NCBI GenBank assembly: GCA_041389525.1
Contig: JAWKRR010000034.1
Coordinates: forward strand, 15,600 to 79,599
Length of the DNA stretch: 64,000 nt
Origin: JACKFB01 sp041389525
GTDB lineage: Bacteria > Myxococcota_A > UBA9042 > PHBI01 > JACKFB01
Direction: 5' to 3'
Shown: positions 38,001 to 47,916 of the stretch, piece by piece
How positions within the stretch are numbered: the first letter of the stretch is position 1
Layout: each line of letters begins with the position of its first letter
Program-made: the position numbers and the translations under genes
Notes under the pieces: model-generated
The model's database searches: none
Seen by the model: only the letters and a program-made list of their open reading frames with translations
What the model was told of the DNA's origin: nothing

Positions 38001-39254
38001 TCCAGGCGCGCCATTGTTGCCGGTGGGTCCCTGAGGGCCGACCGGACCGGGCGGGCCGTCTGCGCCCGTCAGCCCCTTGTCACCCTTGTCGCCCTTGTCC
38101 CCCTTGTCGCCCTTGACGCCCTGAGGCCCCTGCGGGCCCTGCGGACCCATCGGCCCCTGCGCACCCGCAGGCCCGGGCGGCCCGATGGCGCCTGTGTTTC
38201 CTGTGGGTCCCGCGGGTCCGGCGGGTCCAGCAGGCCCCTGCCCGCCGGTCGGACCAGGCGGTCCCACGGGTCCCTGCGGACCGTCGGCTCCTGCGGGTCC
38301 GGCAGGCCCAGCCGGGCCCACAGGTCCCTGCAACCCCGTCGGGTCGCCGATCCACTGCCCGGTGTTGCTGATGACCGGGTAGGTCGAGCCAGACGCCGCG
38401 CCCACGGCGACGCCGCCGCCGACGAACATGTCACCGTTGGCGGCCACCTCGAGCGCGAGGTCGCCGTCGTGCGTGAACTGCAGACCGCTCAGCAGGTCCT
38501 CGAGGACCGTCCACACGCCCGAGCCGCTGACGTCGACCAAGCTGAGCGCGCCCACGGTCACCACGCCGCCCAGCACCGCGTTGGCCGCGATCTCCGAGCC
38601 GGCGACGCAGCCGCTGCACGCCAGGTCCAGCGCCGCCCCGCCCTTCGTGGCCGAGCCGGCGTACTTGAACGCCACGTCGGTGGACGAGACGCTGCCGTCC
38701 TGGATGTCCGACGAGTTCACGCTGCCGTCGAGGATGTTGGTGCCCGTGACGCAGCCGACGCAGTCGAAGCCCGGGGCGGTGCACTCCCACCCACCAGGGC
38801 CGTGGGTCAGGTAGTAACCGTCGGTGCAGCTTTGTCCGAGGCGGTCAGCCACACGCGCGCGGCTCGCCAACTCGGCCCAGGGCACCGTGAGCAGGGGCTG
38901 GCGCGTCATCTCGACGCCGCCGTCCACCGAGATGCCCATCCACAAGTCGCCGTAGGCCTCGAACAGGTCCATCAGCGGCGGGCTGGGCGCCGTGGGGTTG
39001 GTGCCCAGGTCCACCGTGAAGCGGCTGAAGATGAGCGGCACGCTGGCGAAGGTCTCTTCGTACAAGGGCACCACGGCGACGTCGCTGTCGTAGAGCGACA
39101 CCTTCAGCGAGACCGGGCCAGGCAGCGGCGCGCCACCCACGGTGGTGAGCTGCCCCTGGAGCCGCGTGCGCCCCGGAGGGTCGGCGAGGGCGGTGCCGGC
39201 GACCATGGTGGCGAGCATGAGAAGAGCGGCGGTGGTGACGGATTTCTGTTTCAT
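35037..39254 (-). CDS. Collagen-like adhesin with PilV-type repeats and S74 chaperone
   Basis: A signal peptide ([19 protein letters not shown]) is followed by a ~290-residue N-terminal domain with Cys pairs (CVGCVTG, CSGCVAG). About 44 uninterrupted Gly-X-Y triplets come next, including a run of five GxK triplets (four of them GDK). Then come seven repeats built on YGGG-x2-M-x-DSTWVR, like the variable C-termini of pilus-tip adhesins and phage tail fibres. The end is an intramolecular chaperone/peptidase S74 domain ([25 protein letters not shown]) and a coiled coil. S74 domains fold trimers and then cleave themselves off. No phage or pilus genes accompany it, so a surface adhesin is favoured. 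It is the first gene of a 12-kb operon of three large surface proteins. 1405 residues. Confidence 0.88.
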   Translation of the reverse strand: MKQKSVTTAALLMLATMVAGTALADPPGRTRLQGQLTTVGGAPLPGPVSLKVSLYDSDVAVVPLYEETFASVPLIFSRFTVDLGTNPTAPSPPLMDLFEAYGDLWMGISVDGGVEMTRQPLLTVPWAELASRARVADRLGQSCTDGYYLTHGPGGWECTAPGFDCVGCVTGTNILDGSVNSSDIQDGSVSSTDVAFKYAGSATKGGAALDLACSGCVAGSEIAANAVLGGVVTVGALSLVDVSGSGVWTVLEDLLSGLQFTHDGDLALEVAANGDMFVGGGVAVGAASGSTYPVISNTGQWIGDPTGLQGPVGPAGPAGPAGADGPQGPVGPPGPTGGQGPAGPAGPAGPTGNTGAIGPPGPAGAQGPMGPQGPQGPQGVKGDKGDKGDKGDKGLTGADGPPGPVGPQGPTGNNGAPGATGPTGPAGAQGPAGPQGPTGTFYGYEVDRPNFGTMEQSGFFQSSAPVDPVPDNAHGWNHLISGRHSNTGNNHQFQLAASYAVNDRMFFRKIAGGAATYNPAWNEVATRGANTFTGAQTVNDTLTVNGQSTTNGNQQVNGNLTVTGTITGSYAGQSESGGCTAGEWRRIASNPGNRAGATFTLRDFISSGGHSQLTVKVGFSFGFESGASVTVENHHIYNTPTFTQLRIVEASTYDPFYVEVYCARTGSVSFSIYDNSHASGFTPVPWTAGSIPGGYAARTYDINSLFMVGDYQNRFTINRGGNVGIGTSSPGAALEVTSGTVYANGGWFYVSGQQGIYFNTYGGGVHMVDSTWVRTYNGSSFLSEGHLQANGRTGLGTGPHGSYRLQVSGDVLVNSGWLRVSGSQGLYFESYGGGWNMVDSTWIRAYNDKNVITGGEMRSGYHYSTGSARVDGNLAVGLATPSYRIHAAGDIYADGGWLRVSGGAGLYFQSYGGGWRMTDTTWIRTYGGKSVWVEGTLHTEGDLEVTGTSAVNFTSYGGGWYMSDTSWIRAVGNKGIYTGGIIYADGNWVYVSGQNGIYFNSYGGGLRMLDSTWVRTSHGKSFMSESNLWVAGNTGLGTDTPGYKLDVRGEIRSTGHIRVDGGNYFYFNSYGGGWFMQDTTWVRTVNGKGIWAGSGTIGTGGSIGAGTSTPAYKIHALGDIYADGGWLRVSGSQGIYWESYGGGWYMSDSTWLRIYNGKNLYAGGGTIRTDGRLEVGGSGSTFSAANGGNITFNPGNMGNGLTMSVGYGSYTMMNPQSANLAMLGDYGLPYYWVQTTYIMRTYEYSLSDRRVKKDVRPIGYGLDTVLKLRGVEYHMNPDTHPYLRGKRSAERVARESHLEMGFIAQDLKEVLPEMVQYDDTLGLWTVRNYEQLLPVLTRAIQEQQAMIESLRKEVASIKGGAGASVPSTGIVPASYRPGVQPGDARDARIEALEERLRQLEIGAEN
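35790..37000 (-). repeat. Seven imperfect YGGG...DSTW coding repeats
   Basis: Seven imperfect repeats of the same beta-rich module lie in the adhesin gene, each with SYGGG or TYGGG followed by a DSTW, DTTW or DTSW tetrapeptide. They show no flanking inverted recombination sites of a shufflon, which would be expected if they were switched by a site-specific recombinase. Confidence 0.7.
37935..38340 (-). repeat. Collagen-like Gly-X-Y coding tract
   Basis: About 44 consecutive Gly-X-Y codon triplets sit between the N-terminal domain and the PilV-like part of the adhesin. A lysine-rich GDK run lies at about 38075-38110. The triple helix would give a long rigid stalk. Confidence 0.8.
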
Positions 39255-39529
39255 GCTCTTGATGCGCTCCTGGTCGGCGTTGCAGGTACCCCCGCGACGC
39301 TCTGCCCCCTCAAATGGTAGCCGAGCGGTGGCCACCACGCCCGGAGGTTATCGATTTGCAAGTGCCGGAACCAGCCTGACGTTTGATCGTTTGGAACCCT
39401 AGACCGCACGGCGCGGCGCCACGGTCACGCGGAGGCCCGCCCAGACGCACTCGCCGTGTTGTCGCCGCGACTCGGAGCGCGTATACCGATTTCCGGGTTG
39501 GGGGCCTTTCACGAGATCGAGGAGCGACC

Positions 39530-41581
39530 ATGATCGGATCTGGACACCGGCTTCGAGGGGCCTCCGTCGGGCTGATAGGCGCGCTGGGTCTTGTGTTTTC
39601 GGGCGCTTGCAGCGGCTACCCCGTCAGCGGATCGAGCTCGGGCTCGGGGGCGGTCTTGGAGTCGGGCGGCTCCAGCTCGTCGCCCGTGACTCCGGGCTCT
39701 CTCGCATTTGCGGCAGACCGCAGCGCGGACCGCGCCAAGGCCGACGCGGCCTGCACGGGTGGCGACGCCAAGGAGTGCATGGCCCTGGGACTCATGTGGA
39801 TTCGTGCCGACGGCGGGCCGCGCGACGCCGAGAAGTCGCTCGCTGCGTTGTCGAAGGCCTGCGACGCCGACATCGCCGAGGCCTGCGCACGTGCGGGAAT
39901 GCTGCACCGCGAAAGGCGCGACGAAGAGTCACTCAAAGTGGCGCGCACTCTGCTCTCTCGCGGATGCGAGGGCGGCGACATCGACGCGTGCGCCGGGGCC
40001 GCCGTGATGGCCTTCGAGGGGCAAGGTGGCGCCAAGGACGACGCCGCGGGCGTGGCGTCGCTCACCAAGGCCTGCGAGTCGCGCGGAAAGGCCTGCGCCG
40101 GGCTGGGCCTCATCCTCGTCGAAGGCAAGCGCGCGCCGCTCGACGAGGCGAAGGCGCGCGAGCTCTTCGAGAAGGCCTGCCGGGACGACGCGAAGTCGGG
40201 CTGCCTCGAGCTGGCCGCGCTCTGGCGCGACGGCCGCGGCGGCGCGCAGGATCTGTCGAAGGCTCGGCACTACCTGGGGCTCTCCTGCGAGACCGGCAAC
40301 GCTGGCGCCTGCGCGGAGCTCGGCGGGCTCCTGCTCGGCGAGTGGGGCGGCCCGGCGGACTTGCCGCTCGGGCGCGCGCTGGTCGAGCGGGCCTGTACCG
40401 CCGGGGACGCCGAGGGGTGCCGCCAGCTGGCTGGGCTCTCCGAGCTCGGCCTGGAGACCTCGATCGATCCGGTGCGGGGCCGCCAACTCTACGAGCGCGC
40501 GTGCTTTCTAGGCTCCGGGCAGGCCTGCGCGGCCATGGCGGCGCGCTGGGAGGCTGGCGCGGCGGGGCCGAAGTCCGCGACGGAGGCGGCGACTTTCCGG
40601 CAGCGGGCTTGCGACTTGGGCGTCAAAGAGGCCTGTGGCGCGGCCGGCGCAGGCGCAGGTGCCAGCGTCGACGGCGGCGCTGGAGCCGGCGTCGCCAGCC
40701 CGAGCGCTGCCGGCGCGCAGCAGTTCGACCCCAAGGCGCTCCAAGAGGCGTGCGACCGCGGAACGCTCGAGGGCTGCGCGCAGCTGGGCATGTCCCTCAT
40801 CTACGTCCGTCGGGGCGAGCCGGACAGGGATCGCGGGCTGGCTTTGTTGGGACAGTCCTGCGACGGCGGGCTCGTCCCCGGCTGCGTGCAGCTTGGGCAG
40901 GCCTTGCTGGACACCCGGAAGACCGACGCCGACGTGCTGCGAGCGCGCGCCATCCTGAAGAAGGCCTGCGAGGGCGGAGAGGCTTACGGATGCACGCAGC
41001 TTGGGCGAGCCATGCTCGACACCAAGCCCGAAGGCTCGGAGGCGAAGGCCGCGGCGGCGATCTTCGAGAAGAGCTGCACGGCCGGCGAGCCGGTGGCCTG
41101 CACGCACCTCGGGATGTTGCTCTTCGAGGGCGCCTACCTCGACAAGGACGAGCCCCGCGCTCGCGAGCTGTTCGCCCAATCATGCCGCGCCAACTTCGCT
41201 GCAGGCTGCCGGAACCTGGCGCAGTTCCTCGTCGAGGGCCGCGCAGGCGAGAAGGACGTGCCGCGGGCGCGCATGCTGCTCGTGACCGCCTGCGAGAAGG
41301 GCGACATGCCCTCCTGCCGAGGCGCGGTCAACATGCTGGCGGCCGGCGAGGGAGGCGAGAAGGACCTGGAGAAGGCCGGCAGCCTGCTGAAGTTCGCCTG
41401 CGAGCATGGCGAGACCCAGGCCTGCGAGGCGCTGAAGGGCCCGCCGCCCGCGGGGGCTCCGGGCGCCGACCCGGCCACCGGCCCCGGCGCGGGCCCAGGT
41501 CGCGCGCCGGCGCTGACCACCCCGGACCCGGCTGAGAACCCGGGCAACATCGTGCCCGCCCTCCCTGGGAGCACACCGTGA
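39530..41581 (+). CDS. Sel1-repeat lipoprotein
   Basis: A lipoprotein-type signal (SVGLIGALGLVFSGAC) is followed by about a dozen Sel1-like repeats, each with the paired AC-x-G and LG motifs (ACARAGMLH, ACAELGGLLLGE, YGCTQLGRAML and others). Two helical repeat blocks are joined by an Ala/Gly/Pro-rich linker near residue 375. Sel1 repeats scaffold protein-protein contacts, often at membranes. GAGGAG precedes the ATG at 39530; the upstream in-frame extension reads as non-protein. Its TGA overlaps the GTG of the TPR lipoprotein gene (GTGA), so the pair is co-translated. Divergent from the collagen adhesin across 275 bases. 683 residues. Confidence 0.85.
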   Translation: MIGSGHRLRGASVGLIGALGLVFSGACSGYPVSGSSSGSGAVLESGGSSSSPVTPGSLAFAADRSADRAKADAACTGGDAKECMALGLMWIRADGGPRDAEKSLAALSKACDADIAEACARAGMLHRERRDEESLKVARTLLSRGCEGGDIDACAGAAVMAFEGQGGAKDDAAGVASLTKACESRGKACAGLGLILVEGKRAPLDEAKARELFEKACRDDAKSGCLELAALWRDGRGGAQDLSKARHYLGLSCETGNAGACAELGGLLLGEWGGPADLPLGRALVERACTAGDAEGCRQLAGLSELGLETSIDPVRGRQLYERACFLGSGQACAAMAARWEAGAAGPKSATEAATFRQRACDLGVKEACGAAGAGAGASVDGGAGAGVASPSAAGAQQFDPKALQEACDRGTLEGCAQLGMSLIYVRRGEPDRDRGLALLGQSCDGGLVPGCVQLGQALLDTRKTDADVLRARAILKKACEGGEAYGCTQLGRAMLDTKPEGSEAKAAAAIFEKSCTAGEPVACTHLGMLLFEGAYLDKDEPRARELFAQSCRANFAAGCRNLAQFLVEGRAGEKDVPRARMLLVTACEKGDMPSCRGAVNMLAAGEGGEKDLEKAGSLLKFACEHGETQACEALKGPPPAGAPGADPATGPGAGPGRAPALTTPDPAENPGNIVPALPGSTP

Positions 41582-43290
41582 ACGCGCCCCGGGCCTGGCT
41601 GACCGCGGCGGGGCTCGCGGCGTCGCTGATGCTGGGTGGCGCGTGCAAAGGCGACCCCGAGCCCGCGGCGCCCAGCGCTGGAGCCGAGGCCCCCTCCGCG
41701 GAGTCGCCGAGCGCGCCCGCCCCGGAGCCGGCGGTCATCGAGCTGGAGGCCGACGACCCGGCGGCGGCGGCCGGCGCGGTCCAGCCCGGCGGCACCCCGC
41801 CGATGCCCGGCGCGGCGATGGACCCGGCCGGCGTCGACGCGGCGGCGTGGACGCCCGAGCGCGAGGCCCAGTGGCAGACCGAGCTGGCGCAGGTTCATCT
41901 GCGATTCGGCAAGCACCCTGAGGCGCTCGCGCTCTTGGAAGAGGCGCTGCCGAAGCTGAAGGGCACCCCGCTCGAGCGCCAGGTCCATGAGGCGATGGCG
42001 GCCACTTATCGCGCGATGGCGCGGCCTCAGGACGCCGTCCGCTCGATGGAGCAGGCCCTCGCGGTGGCCGGCGACGACATGAGCCGCGCGATGCTGCAGC
42101 AGCAATTGGCGGCCCTGTACGCGGCGGCCGGGGACACGGAAAAGGCAGAGGCGGCCTGGCAAAAACGCCTCGCCGAGGCCGGGTCGGCCTGGGAGCGCGA
42201 CGAGGCGCTGCGGCAGATCATCGACCTCCGCACGAAGGCCGGGACGCTGGACGCGTGGGTGGCCGCCCTCGAGGAGAAGCTCGACAAGGACGCCGACGAC
42301 GGGCAGGCGCTCAACGCGCTGTATCAGTTCGCGCGGCAGGACTCGGCGGGCGGGACGGGCAAGCGCGCCGCCGAGCTGGGGCTGCGGCTGGTGAAGCTCA
42401 CCCCCGACGACCTCGACCTGAAGCGGCAGGTGCGCGAGCAGCTTCGGCTCTCGGGGCAGTTCGACGACGCGCTGCGCCTCGCGCGCGAGCTGGCCGCTGG
42501 CCCCCACGAGGGCATGAACGCCGGCCGCAAGTTCGAGGATCAGCGCCAGGTCGCCGAGATCCTGCTGGCGAAGGGCGATCGCAAGGACGCCATCAGCGCG
42601 CTGGAGTCGCTCGCCGCGGACGCCAGCGCCGACGGGTGGGTGCGGGGAGAGGCGCGGCGCCGGCTCTTCGAGGTCTACCGGGAGTCGGGCGAGCTGGCCG
42701 ACGTCGTCGCGCGCTACGAGCGCGAGCTCAGCAACAGCAAGGACCGCGACAAGCTGGAGACGCTGCTGAGCGCCTACGAGGCCGCCGGCATGTTCGAGCC
42801 GCGCGTGGGCGTGCTGACGAAGCTGCGCGACCTGGCCCCCGACGACGACGAGGTTCAGCGTCGCCTCAGCCAGGCGTGGGTCCAGGCGCGGCGCTGGGAC
42901 GAGGCCGGGGCCTTCCTCACGGAGAAGCTGCGCAAGGCTCCGGAGGACCAGAAGATCCCGATCTTGCAGGAGCTCGCGAGCGTCTACTCCCAGGCCCGCC
43001 AGCCCGACAAGGCCAAGGCCTATCTGCAGGAGCTGATCCTGCGGGACCCGGACTCCAAGGGGATGTACCAGGGCCAGCTCGAGATGCTGGAGCGAGCCGC
43101 TCCCGACGGCGAACCGGCGGCGATGCCGGGAGCGGGGGGGCCTCCGCCCATGCCCGGAGTGCCGCCCGCGATGGGCGCGCCGCCCGCGATGGGCACCCCG
43201 CCCCCGATGGGTACGCCGCAGCCGCCCGCGCGCCCCGCGCCCGCGCCGGCTGCGCCGAAGCCGGCTGCGACCCCGTCCAACCCCTGGTAG
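41578..43290 (+). CDS. TPR lipoprotein with Pro-rich tail
   Basis: A lipoprotein signal (LAASLMLGGAC) starts at a GTG overlapping the Sel1 gene's stop. After an Ala/Pro-rich linker, a long run of tetratricopeptide-like helical pairs follows (LRFGKHPEALALLEEALPKL, AMARPQDAVRSMEQAL and further). The protein ends in a PPMPG/PPAMG-rich, likely disordered tail. It is presumably an envelope scaffold acting with the Sel1 protein; no enzyme motif is seen. The gene is convergent with the ABC permease 33 bases away. 570 residues. Confidence 0.82.
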   Translation: MNAPRAWLTAAGLAASLMLGGACKGDPEPAAPSAGAEAPSAESPSAPAPEPAVIELEADDPAAAAGAVQPGGTPPMPGAAMDPAGVDAAAWTPEREAQWQTELAQVHLRFGKHPEALALLEEALPKLKGTPLERQVHEAMAATYRAMARPQDAVRSMEQALAVAGDDMSRAMLQQQLAALYAAAGDTEKAEAAWQKRLAEAGSAWERDEALRQIIDLRTKAGTLDAWVAALEEKLDKDADDGQALNALYQFARQDSAGGTGKRAAELGLRLVKLTPDDLDLKRQVREQLRLSGQFDDALRLARELAAGPHEGMNAGRKFEDQRQVAEILLAKGDRKDAISALESLAADASADGWVRGEARRRLFEVYRESGELADVVARYERELSNSKDRDKLETLLSAYEAAGMFEPRVGVLTKLRDLAPDDDEVQRRLSQAWVQARRWDEAGAFLTEKLRKAPEDQKIPILQELASVYSQARQPDKAKAYLQELILRDPDSKGMYQGQLEMLERAAPDGEPAAMPGAGGPPPMPGVPPAMGAPPAMGTPPPMGTPQPPARPAPAPAAPKPAATPSNPW

Positions 43291-43322
43291 ACCGCGCCCG
43301 GCACCGCCCAGGCCGCCCGCCC

Positions 43323-46300
43323 TCAGTCGTCCGCGAGCACGCGCGCCAAGGGTTTGCGTAGGGCCAGCCGGGTCGCCAGGCTCGTGGCCAAGAGCCCCGC
43401 GCCGAGGGCCGCCGCCAGCGTCAGCAGCACCGCGCGCCACGGGAATTGGGCCTCGCCGAGCAGCGCTGGCGCCACCGCCAGCAGGGCCGAGGCGCAGCCG
43501 AAGAGGACGCCGGCGCCGAGCAGGACCGCGTGCTCGGCCAGGACCAGGTTGGCGACGCGGCGACGCGAGAACCCGACCGCCTGCAGCAGCGCGACCTCGC
43601 CCCGGCGCTCGACGACGTTGCGCACGACCAGCGCCCCGGTGCCCAGCGTGCCGAGGATCAGCCCCAGCGCGCCGAGCGCCATGAAGATGGCGAGGTAGGT
43701 GTTCTCGACCTCGCGAAAACGCAGCAGGCGCTGCCAGGCGGGCTGGACGCGCAGGCCGCGGTCGACCAGGGCGTCCTGTAGCCGCGCGGCGACGGCCGAC
43801 GCGCGCTCGGGCGGCACGTCGATGAGGAAGCTGCGAAATCCCGATTCGCTAGGAAACGCCTGACGAAACGGAGCGTCCGCCATGACCAGCGCGCCCTGAA
43901 GCACCGAGGTCTCGGTGATGCCGACCACGCGCAGCCGCAGCGGTCGGGCCGCCTCGTCGGTGGCCTCCAGCACGTCGCCCAGGCCCAGGTGCAAGCCCCA
44001 GACCACGGTGCCCTCGTCGCCGATGACCGGGATCTCGACCGGGATCTCGGAGGGGATCTCGGGCGGGCTCGCCTGCGTCTGGTTCAAGAGCGACCACGCC
44101 GTCTGCCCCTCCGACAGCGGCAGGTGGGAGATGAACTTGAAGGCGCGGCGGCTGGAGAGCTCGACCGCGGAGACCCCCAGCAGGCGCGGCACCACGGCCT
44201 GGGCGGGGCTGCGACAGCTGGCGTCGTCGCCGTCGCGGACGCGAAACGACACGACGCGGGCCCCGCTCAGCTCGTCGCGAGACAGGGCGAGGCTCTCGAG
44301 GCCACGGCGGGTGTCCAGGTCGACGCGCAGCGGCAGCGCGGAGTCGGCGGCCAGGGCGAACCCTCCCGTGCCCGCGCTGCGCTGCTCGGCGTCGGCCCGC
44401 GGGTCGTGCCGGTTGGTGCCGACGCCCACGACCAGAAAGGTGCCCGCGGCGAGCAGGGTCACGACCGCGAGGCTGCGCTGGGGGTGGCGGGCGAGGTTGC
44501 GCAGGGTCAGGCCGACCAGGCTGCGCGCCGGGCGGTGGCCGGGGCGGCCGAGGTAGCGCAACAACGCGTGGGTGAAGCCGGCGGAGGCGATGAGCGCCAG
44601 CGCGCCGGCGCCGAAGAAGGCCGCGGACGAGGCCGGCGACCGACCCGGCGGCGTGGCGACGACGACGGCGACGACCGCCGCGCTGGCCAAGAGCGCGATG
44701 ATGAGGCCGGTAGGCCGTCGCGAGACCGGGCGCACGCCAGGGCGGGCGAGCACGCTGCGCAGGGTCAGCAACATCGCAAAAAGCGAGGTGATGACTGCCG
44801 AAACGGGGCCGAGGACCAGCGAGCGGGCGCTGACCGAGAAGGTCAGCGGCAAGCTGGTCGTGGCGTCGCTCCAGCCTGTCGCCAGGGCGCCGAGCACCGT
44901 GTCGGCGAAGAGCAGGCCCAGGCCCGCGCCCAGCGCCGCCGCGGGCACCGCCACCACCAGCCCTTCGCCCAAGATGAGCAGCCGCACCCGACCGACCGAG
45001 TAGCCAAGCGCCGACAACGTCTGGAGTTGGGGCGCGCGGACCAACAGCGCGAGGCTGAAGACCAGGGCGGTCAGCAGCAGCGCCGAAGCGAGCAGCAGAA
45101 ACGAGAAGCCCAAGAAGAGGGAGCCGAAGTCGGTCGCCGGGCCTAGCTCGCGTCCGCCACCCGCGCGGGTCTGGGGCGCCGACGCGGGCGCAGGCTCCAT
45201 CGCCAAGCGCGCGGCCGCGCCCACGCCGCGAAAGGCCAAACCCACGCTGGCGGGGTCGACGCCCGCGCGCACCCCGTCCTCCAGCGCGCGCGCCTGCCCC
45301 GGCGGCACGCGCAACGCCGTCAGCAACCCGAAGGCCCCGCCCCACATCCGCCGGGCGTCGGCCATGGACACGAAGGCCTTGGGCGCGCCGCCCCACTTCG
45401 CCCAGAACGCCTCGTCCGCCTCGCGGATCGCCGCCGTGTCGATGGGCACGCCCGGGTCCCAATCCCGGCACCGCGGCGCGTCCTCGAAGCCCGGGAAGGT
45501 CGGCATCAGCGTGCGGTCGACGGCCGCGCCCGCCATCGGGACCACCCCGCGCACGCGAAATCGGTGGCTCTCCTCGCGCAGCGAGCGGCCCCCGTCGAAG
45601 ACGTAGGCCGCCAGCGTCACCTCGTCGCCCGCGGCGGCCTTCAGGTCGTCCGCCAGCCACTGCCCGAGCAGGATCTCGCCCTCCCCTATCGCGTCCGGCG
45701 CCGGCTCGATAGCCGCGACAAACGCGTAGGGGGCGGCGCGCTCTTTGAGGCCGATTCGATTCACGAACCAGCTCGCGATGCGCGTCGCGTCCGGCACCGC
45801 CGCGAGCGCCGCCGCGACCACCGGGGGCTCCAGCAGCACCCGCGTCGACCGCAGCTCGCTTACGGGATCTGCGCCGTCGGGCAGCACCGTGGCGAGCGCC
45901 AGCCCGAGATCCTCGAGCCGCACCGCCGCACGCAGAGCGTGATTCGCAGCCCCCACCACGTCGCCCGGGCCGCCGCCGACCAGCAGCAGCGAGGCCTTCC
46001 CCGGCAGCCCCGCCGCCTCCTGAAGCCACGCCAGGTCCACGAAGGCGTTGGGCGGGTCCTGGGGCTCCGGCCGTAGGGCGAAGCGGTCCGCCGGGCTCGT
46101 CGAATCCTCAGCTACGATCAGGCGAATCGCGACGGTCGGCGCCTCGTCGCGGGCCATGGGCGCGCTGCCCGGCAGGGGGTCGGGCTTGGCCACGCGGAAG
46201 ACCAGGGTGTCGCCGGGCGAGACGCCCAGCCGCGCGCTCACCTCCGGCGTGAGGTGCACGCTGCCCGGCGCTGGCACGGGCGCGGTCACCCCGAAGAGCG

Positions 46301-46649
46301 CGAAGAACCTCGCGTCGACCCCGTAGAGCCGCACGCCCGGGAAGGTGCGCTCGCCGTCGGGGCTGGCCGCCACCGACTCCAGCGCGAGCAGCGGCGCGAC
46401 GGGGCGGCCGGTGGTGCGCGAGACGGCGTCCGCCAAGGCCGAGCGCACCCAGCGCCCGCGGGTCTCCAAGACCGCGCTGGTGTCGCCCAGGCGCGCGCGC
46501 TCAAGTGCGACGAGGCTCTGCTGCACCGAGTCGCCCACGGTCAGCGAGCCGACCAACACGGCGGAGGCCAGCGCGACCCCGGCGCCGACCGCCAGATGGG
46601 CCGGCAGATAGTGGCGCAGGCCCCGCAGGATCATGCGCCAGAGCGTCAT
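43323..46649 (-). CDS. ABC transporter permease, MacB/FtsX-type
   Basis: The N-terminus is an inner-membrane anchor (YLPAHLAVGAGVALASAVLV) followed by a large extracytoplasmic domain of about 400 residues. A set of three or four FtsX-like transmembrane helices comes next (LLLASALLLTALVFSLALLV), then a second, shorter FtsX half near the C-terminus with VVRNVVERRGEVALLQAVGF. This is the plan of type VII (mechanotransmission) exporters that extract or pump lipids, lipoproteins or toxins. The ATG overlaps the ATPase stop (ATGA). It ends the nine-gene operon that starts at 55780, so it likely exports that pathway's product. 1108 residues. Confidence 0.85.
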   Translation of the reverse strand: MTLWRMILRGLRHYLPAHLAVGAGVALASAVLVGSLTVGDSVQQSLVALERARLGDTSAVLETRGRWVRSALADAVSRTTGRPVAPLLALESVAASPDGERTFPGVRLYGVDARFFALFGVTAPVPAPGSVHLTPEVSARLGVSPGDTLVFRVAKPDPLPGSAPMARDEAPTVAIRLIVAEDSTSPADRFALRPEPQDPPNAFVDLAWLQEAAGLPGKASLLLVGGGPGDVVGAANHALRAAVRLEDLGLALATVLPDGADPVSELRSTRVLLEPPVVAAALAAVPDATRIASWFVNRIGLKERAAPYAFVAAIEPAPDAIGEGEILLGQWLADDLKAAAGDEVTLAAYVFDGGRSLREESHRFRVRGVVPMAGAAVDRTLMPTFPGFEDAPRCRDWDPGVPIDTAAIREADEAFWAKWGGAPKAFVSMADARRMWGGAFGLLTALRVPPGQARALEDGVRAGVDPASVGLAFRGVGAAARLAMEPAPASAPQTRAGGGRELGPATDFGSLFLGFSFLLLASALLLTALVFSLALLVRAPQLQTLSALGYSVGRVRLLILGEGLVVAVPAAALGAGLGLLFADTVLGALATGWSDATTSLPLTFSVSARSLVLGPVSAVITSLFAMLLTLRSVLARPGVRPVSRRPTGLIIALLASAAVVAVVVATPPGRSPASSAAFFGAGALALIASAGFTHALLRYLGRPGHRPARSLVGLTLRNLARHPQRSLAVVTLLAAGTFLVVGVGTNRHDPRADAEQRSAGTGGFALAADSALPLRVDLDTRRGLESLALSRDELSGARVVSFRVRDGDDASCRSPAQAVVPRLLGVSAVELSSRRAFKFISHLPLSEGQTAWSLLNQTQASPPEIPSEIPVEIPVIGDEGTVVWGLHLGLGDVLEATDEAARPLRLRVVGITETSVLQGALVMADAPFRQAFPSESGFRSFLIDVPPERASAVAARLQDALVDRGLRVQPAWQRLLRFREVENTYLAIFMALGALGLILGTLGTGALVVRNVVERRGEVALLQAVGFSRRRVANLVLAEHAVLLGAGVLFGCASALLAVAPALLGEAQFPWRAVLLTLAAALGAGLLATSLATRLALRKPLARVLADD

Positions 46650-47380
46650 GTCGCGTGCGTGGCCGCGACGAGGCGCCCGCCCTCGATCCGCAAGACGCGG
46701 TCGGCGCGGTCGGCCAGCCAGGGCGCGTGGGTCACCACCACCATGGTCAGCGCGTGGGCCCGGCGCAGCTGCGAGACAAGCTCGGCAAGCTGCTCGGCGG
46801 TCTCGTTGTCCAGCGAGCCCGTGGGCTCGTCCGCGAGCAGCAGCGTCGGCTCGCCGATGAGCGCGCGCGCCACCGCCACCCGCTGGCACTCGCCCACCGA
46901 GAGCTGCCCCGGCCGGTGCGTGCCGCGGTCCGCCAGCCCGACCGCGTCGAGCAAGGCCTTGGCCCTGGCCACGTCGGCCTTGTCCGCGCGCCCCCCCAGC
47001 GCCAGCCGGGGCAGCAGGACGTTCTCGAGCGCGTCGCACTGGGGCAGCAGGCGGTGGGTTTGAAAGACGAAGCCCACGCGCTCGGCCCGCAGCCGCGCCC
47101 GCTTGACCTCGTTGAGCGCCAGGACGTCCAGGCCGTCCAGGGACACCGCGCCCGAATCGGGGCGCTCGAGCGCGCCGATGATCTGCAAGAGCGTCGTCTT
47201 CCCAGAGCCCGAGGGCCCGACCACGGCCACCGATTCCCCAGGCGCCACCGAGAGATTCGCGCCATCGAGCACCGTGTGCGGCGCGCCCCCCTCCGGCCGA
47301 TTGAAGCGCTTGACGAGGCCGGAGACCTCGACGCGGGCGCCACCAGCACCGGGGCCAGCACTAGGCGCAAGACCGCTCAA
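46646..47380 (-). CDS. ABC transporter ATPase, LolD/MacB-type
   Basis: Walker A (GPSGSGKTT), the Q-loop GFVFQTHRLLP, a signature of LSVGECQRVAVARAL (LSVGE for LSGGQ), Walker B (LLLADEPTGSLD) and the switch histidine (VVTHAPW) are all present. The sequence falls with the LolD/MacB/FtsE ATPases that pair with FtsX-type permeases. A TTG at 47380 overlapping the preceding TGA (TTGA) is preferred as the start. No ATG or GTG lies just upstream of the domain, and it gives the usual family length. It is directly coupled to the permease. 244 residues. Confidence 0.85.
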   Translation of the reverse strand: MSGLAPSAGPGAGGARVEVSGLVKRFNRPEGGAPHTVLDGANLSVAPGESVAVVGPSGSGKTTLLQIIGALERPDSGAVSLDGLDVLALNEVKRARLRAERVGFVFQTHRLLPQCDALENVLLPRLALGGRADKADVARAKALLDAVGLADRGTHRPGQLSVGECQRVAVARALIGEPTLLLADEPTGSLDNETAEQLAELVSQLRRAHALTMVVVTHAPWLADRADRVLRIEGGRLVAATHAT

Positions 47381-47916
47381 CGCTGCACGGTCGGGGACGC
47401 GACCACCGCCGCGCTGGCCGGGGGGTGCGGGGGCGGCGCCGGCTTGAAGTAGGACACCATCCACGCCCCGCTGGCGGCCATGAGGATGCCCAGGACGAAG
47501 GGCCAGCGGACGCGGCTCCACGAGTCGGTCATCCCGATGGCGACCAGGGCGTTCACCACGGGGGCGCCGGCGAAGATGACCGACATCACCACCGCGGGCG
47601 AGCCCTTGGCGCCGAAGGCCAGCAGCACGCCGAAGGCCCCGACGGCACCGACGGCACCGGCGATGAGAGACCAGGTCACGCCGGCGCCCGTGAAGTGCCA
47701 GTTCGCCTTCTGGGTGACCAGCATCACCAGCGGCCCGATGACGGCGACCAGCAAGTAGGCGGCGCCCACCACCAGGAAGGCCTTCATGCGGCCCTGCTCG
47801 GGGTCGCCCATCAGGGCCTGGCCCTTGTGCAGGAAGATGCCGTAGAGGCCCCAGCACACGACCGTCAGCGCCGTGAAGACCAGCCAGCCTGAGCCTGCGG
47901 AGTCAGCGGGTGGCAT
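47377..47916 (-). CDS. DMT/EamA-like membrane protein, half-length
   Basis: Five hydrophobic helices (FTALTVVCWGLYGIFLHKG, MKAFLVVGAAYLLVAVIGPL, SLIAGAVGAVGAFGVLLAF, VVNALVAIGM, FVLGILMAASGAWMV) match one EamA repeat of the drug/metabolite transporter superfamily. Most members have two such repeats, so this one would act as a dimer. The ATG at 47916 overlaps the glycosyltransferase end by 14 bases and has a GGAAGG-type ribosome site. It may flip a lipid-linked or small intermediate for the operon. 179 residues. Confidence 0.7.
   Translation of the reverse strand: MPPADSAGSGWLVFTALTVVCWGLYGIFLHKGQALMGDPEQGRMKAFLVVGAAYLLVAVIGPLVMLVTQKANWHFTGAGVTWSLIAGAVGAVGAFGVLLAFGAKGSPAVVMSVIFAGAPVVNALVAIGMTDSWSRVRWPFVLGILMAASGAWMVSYFKPAPPPHPPASAAVVASPTVQR

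Noticed and set aside
35037..39254. Prophage tail region because of the S74 domain and PilV-like repeats
   Set aside because: No other phage structural, integrase or lysis gene lies near; all neighbours are host-type lipoproteins.
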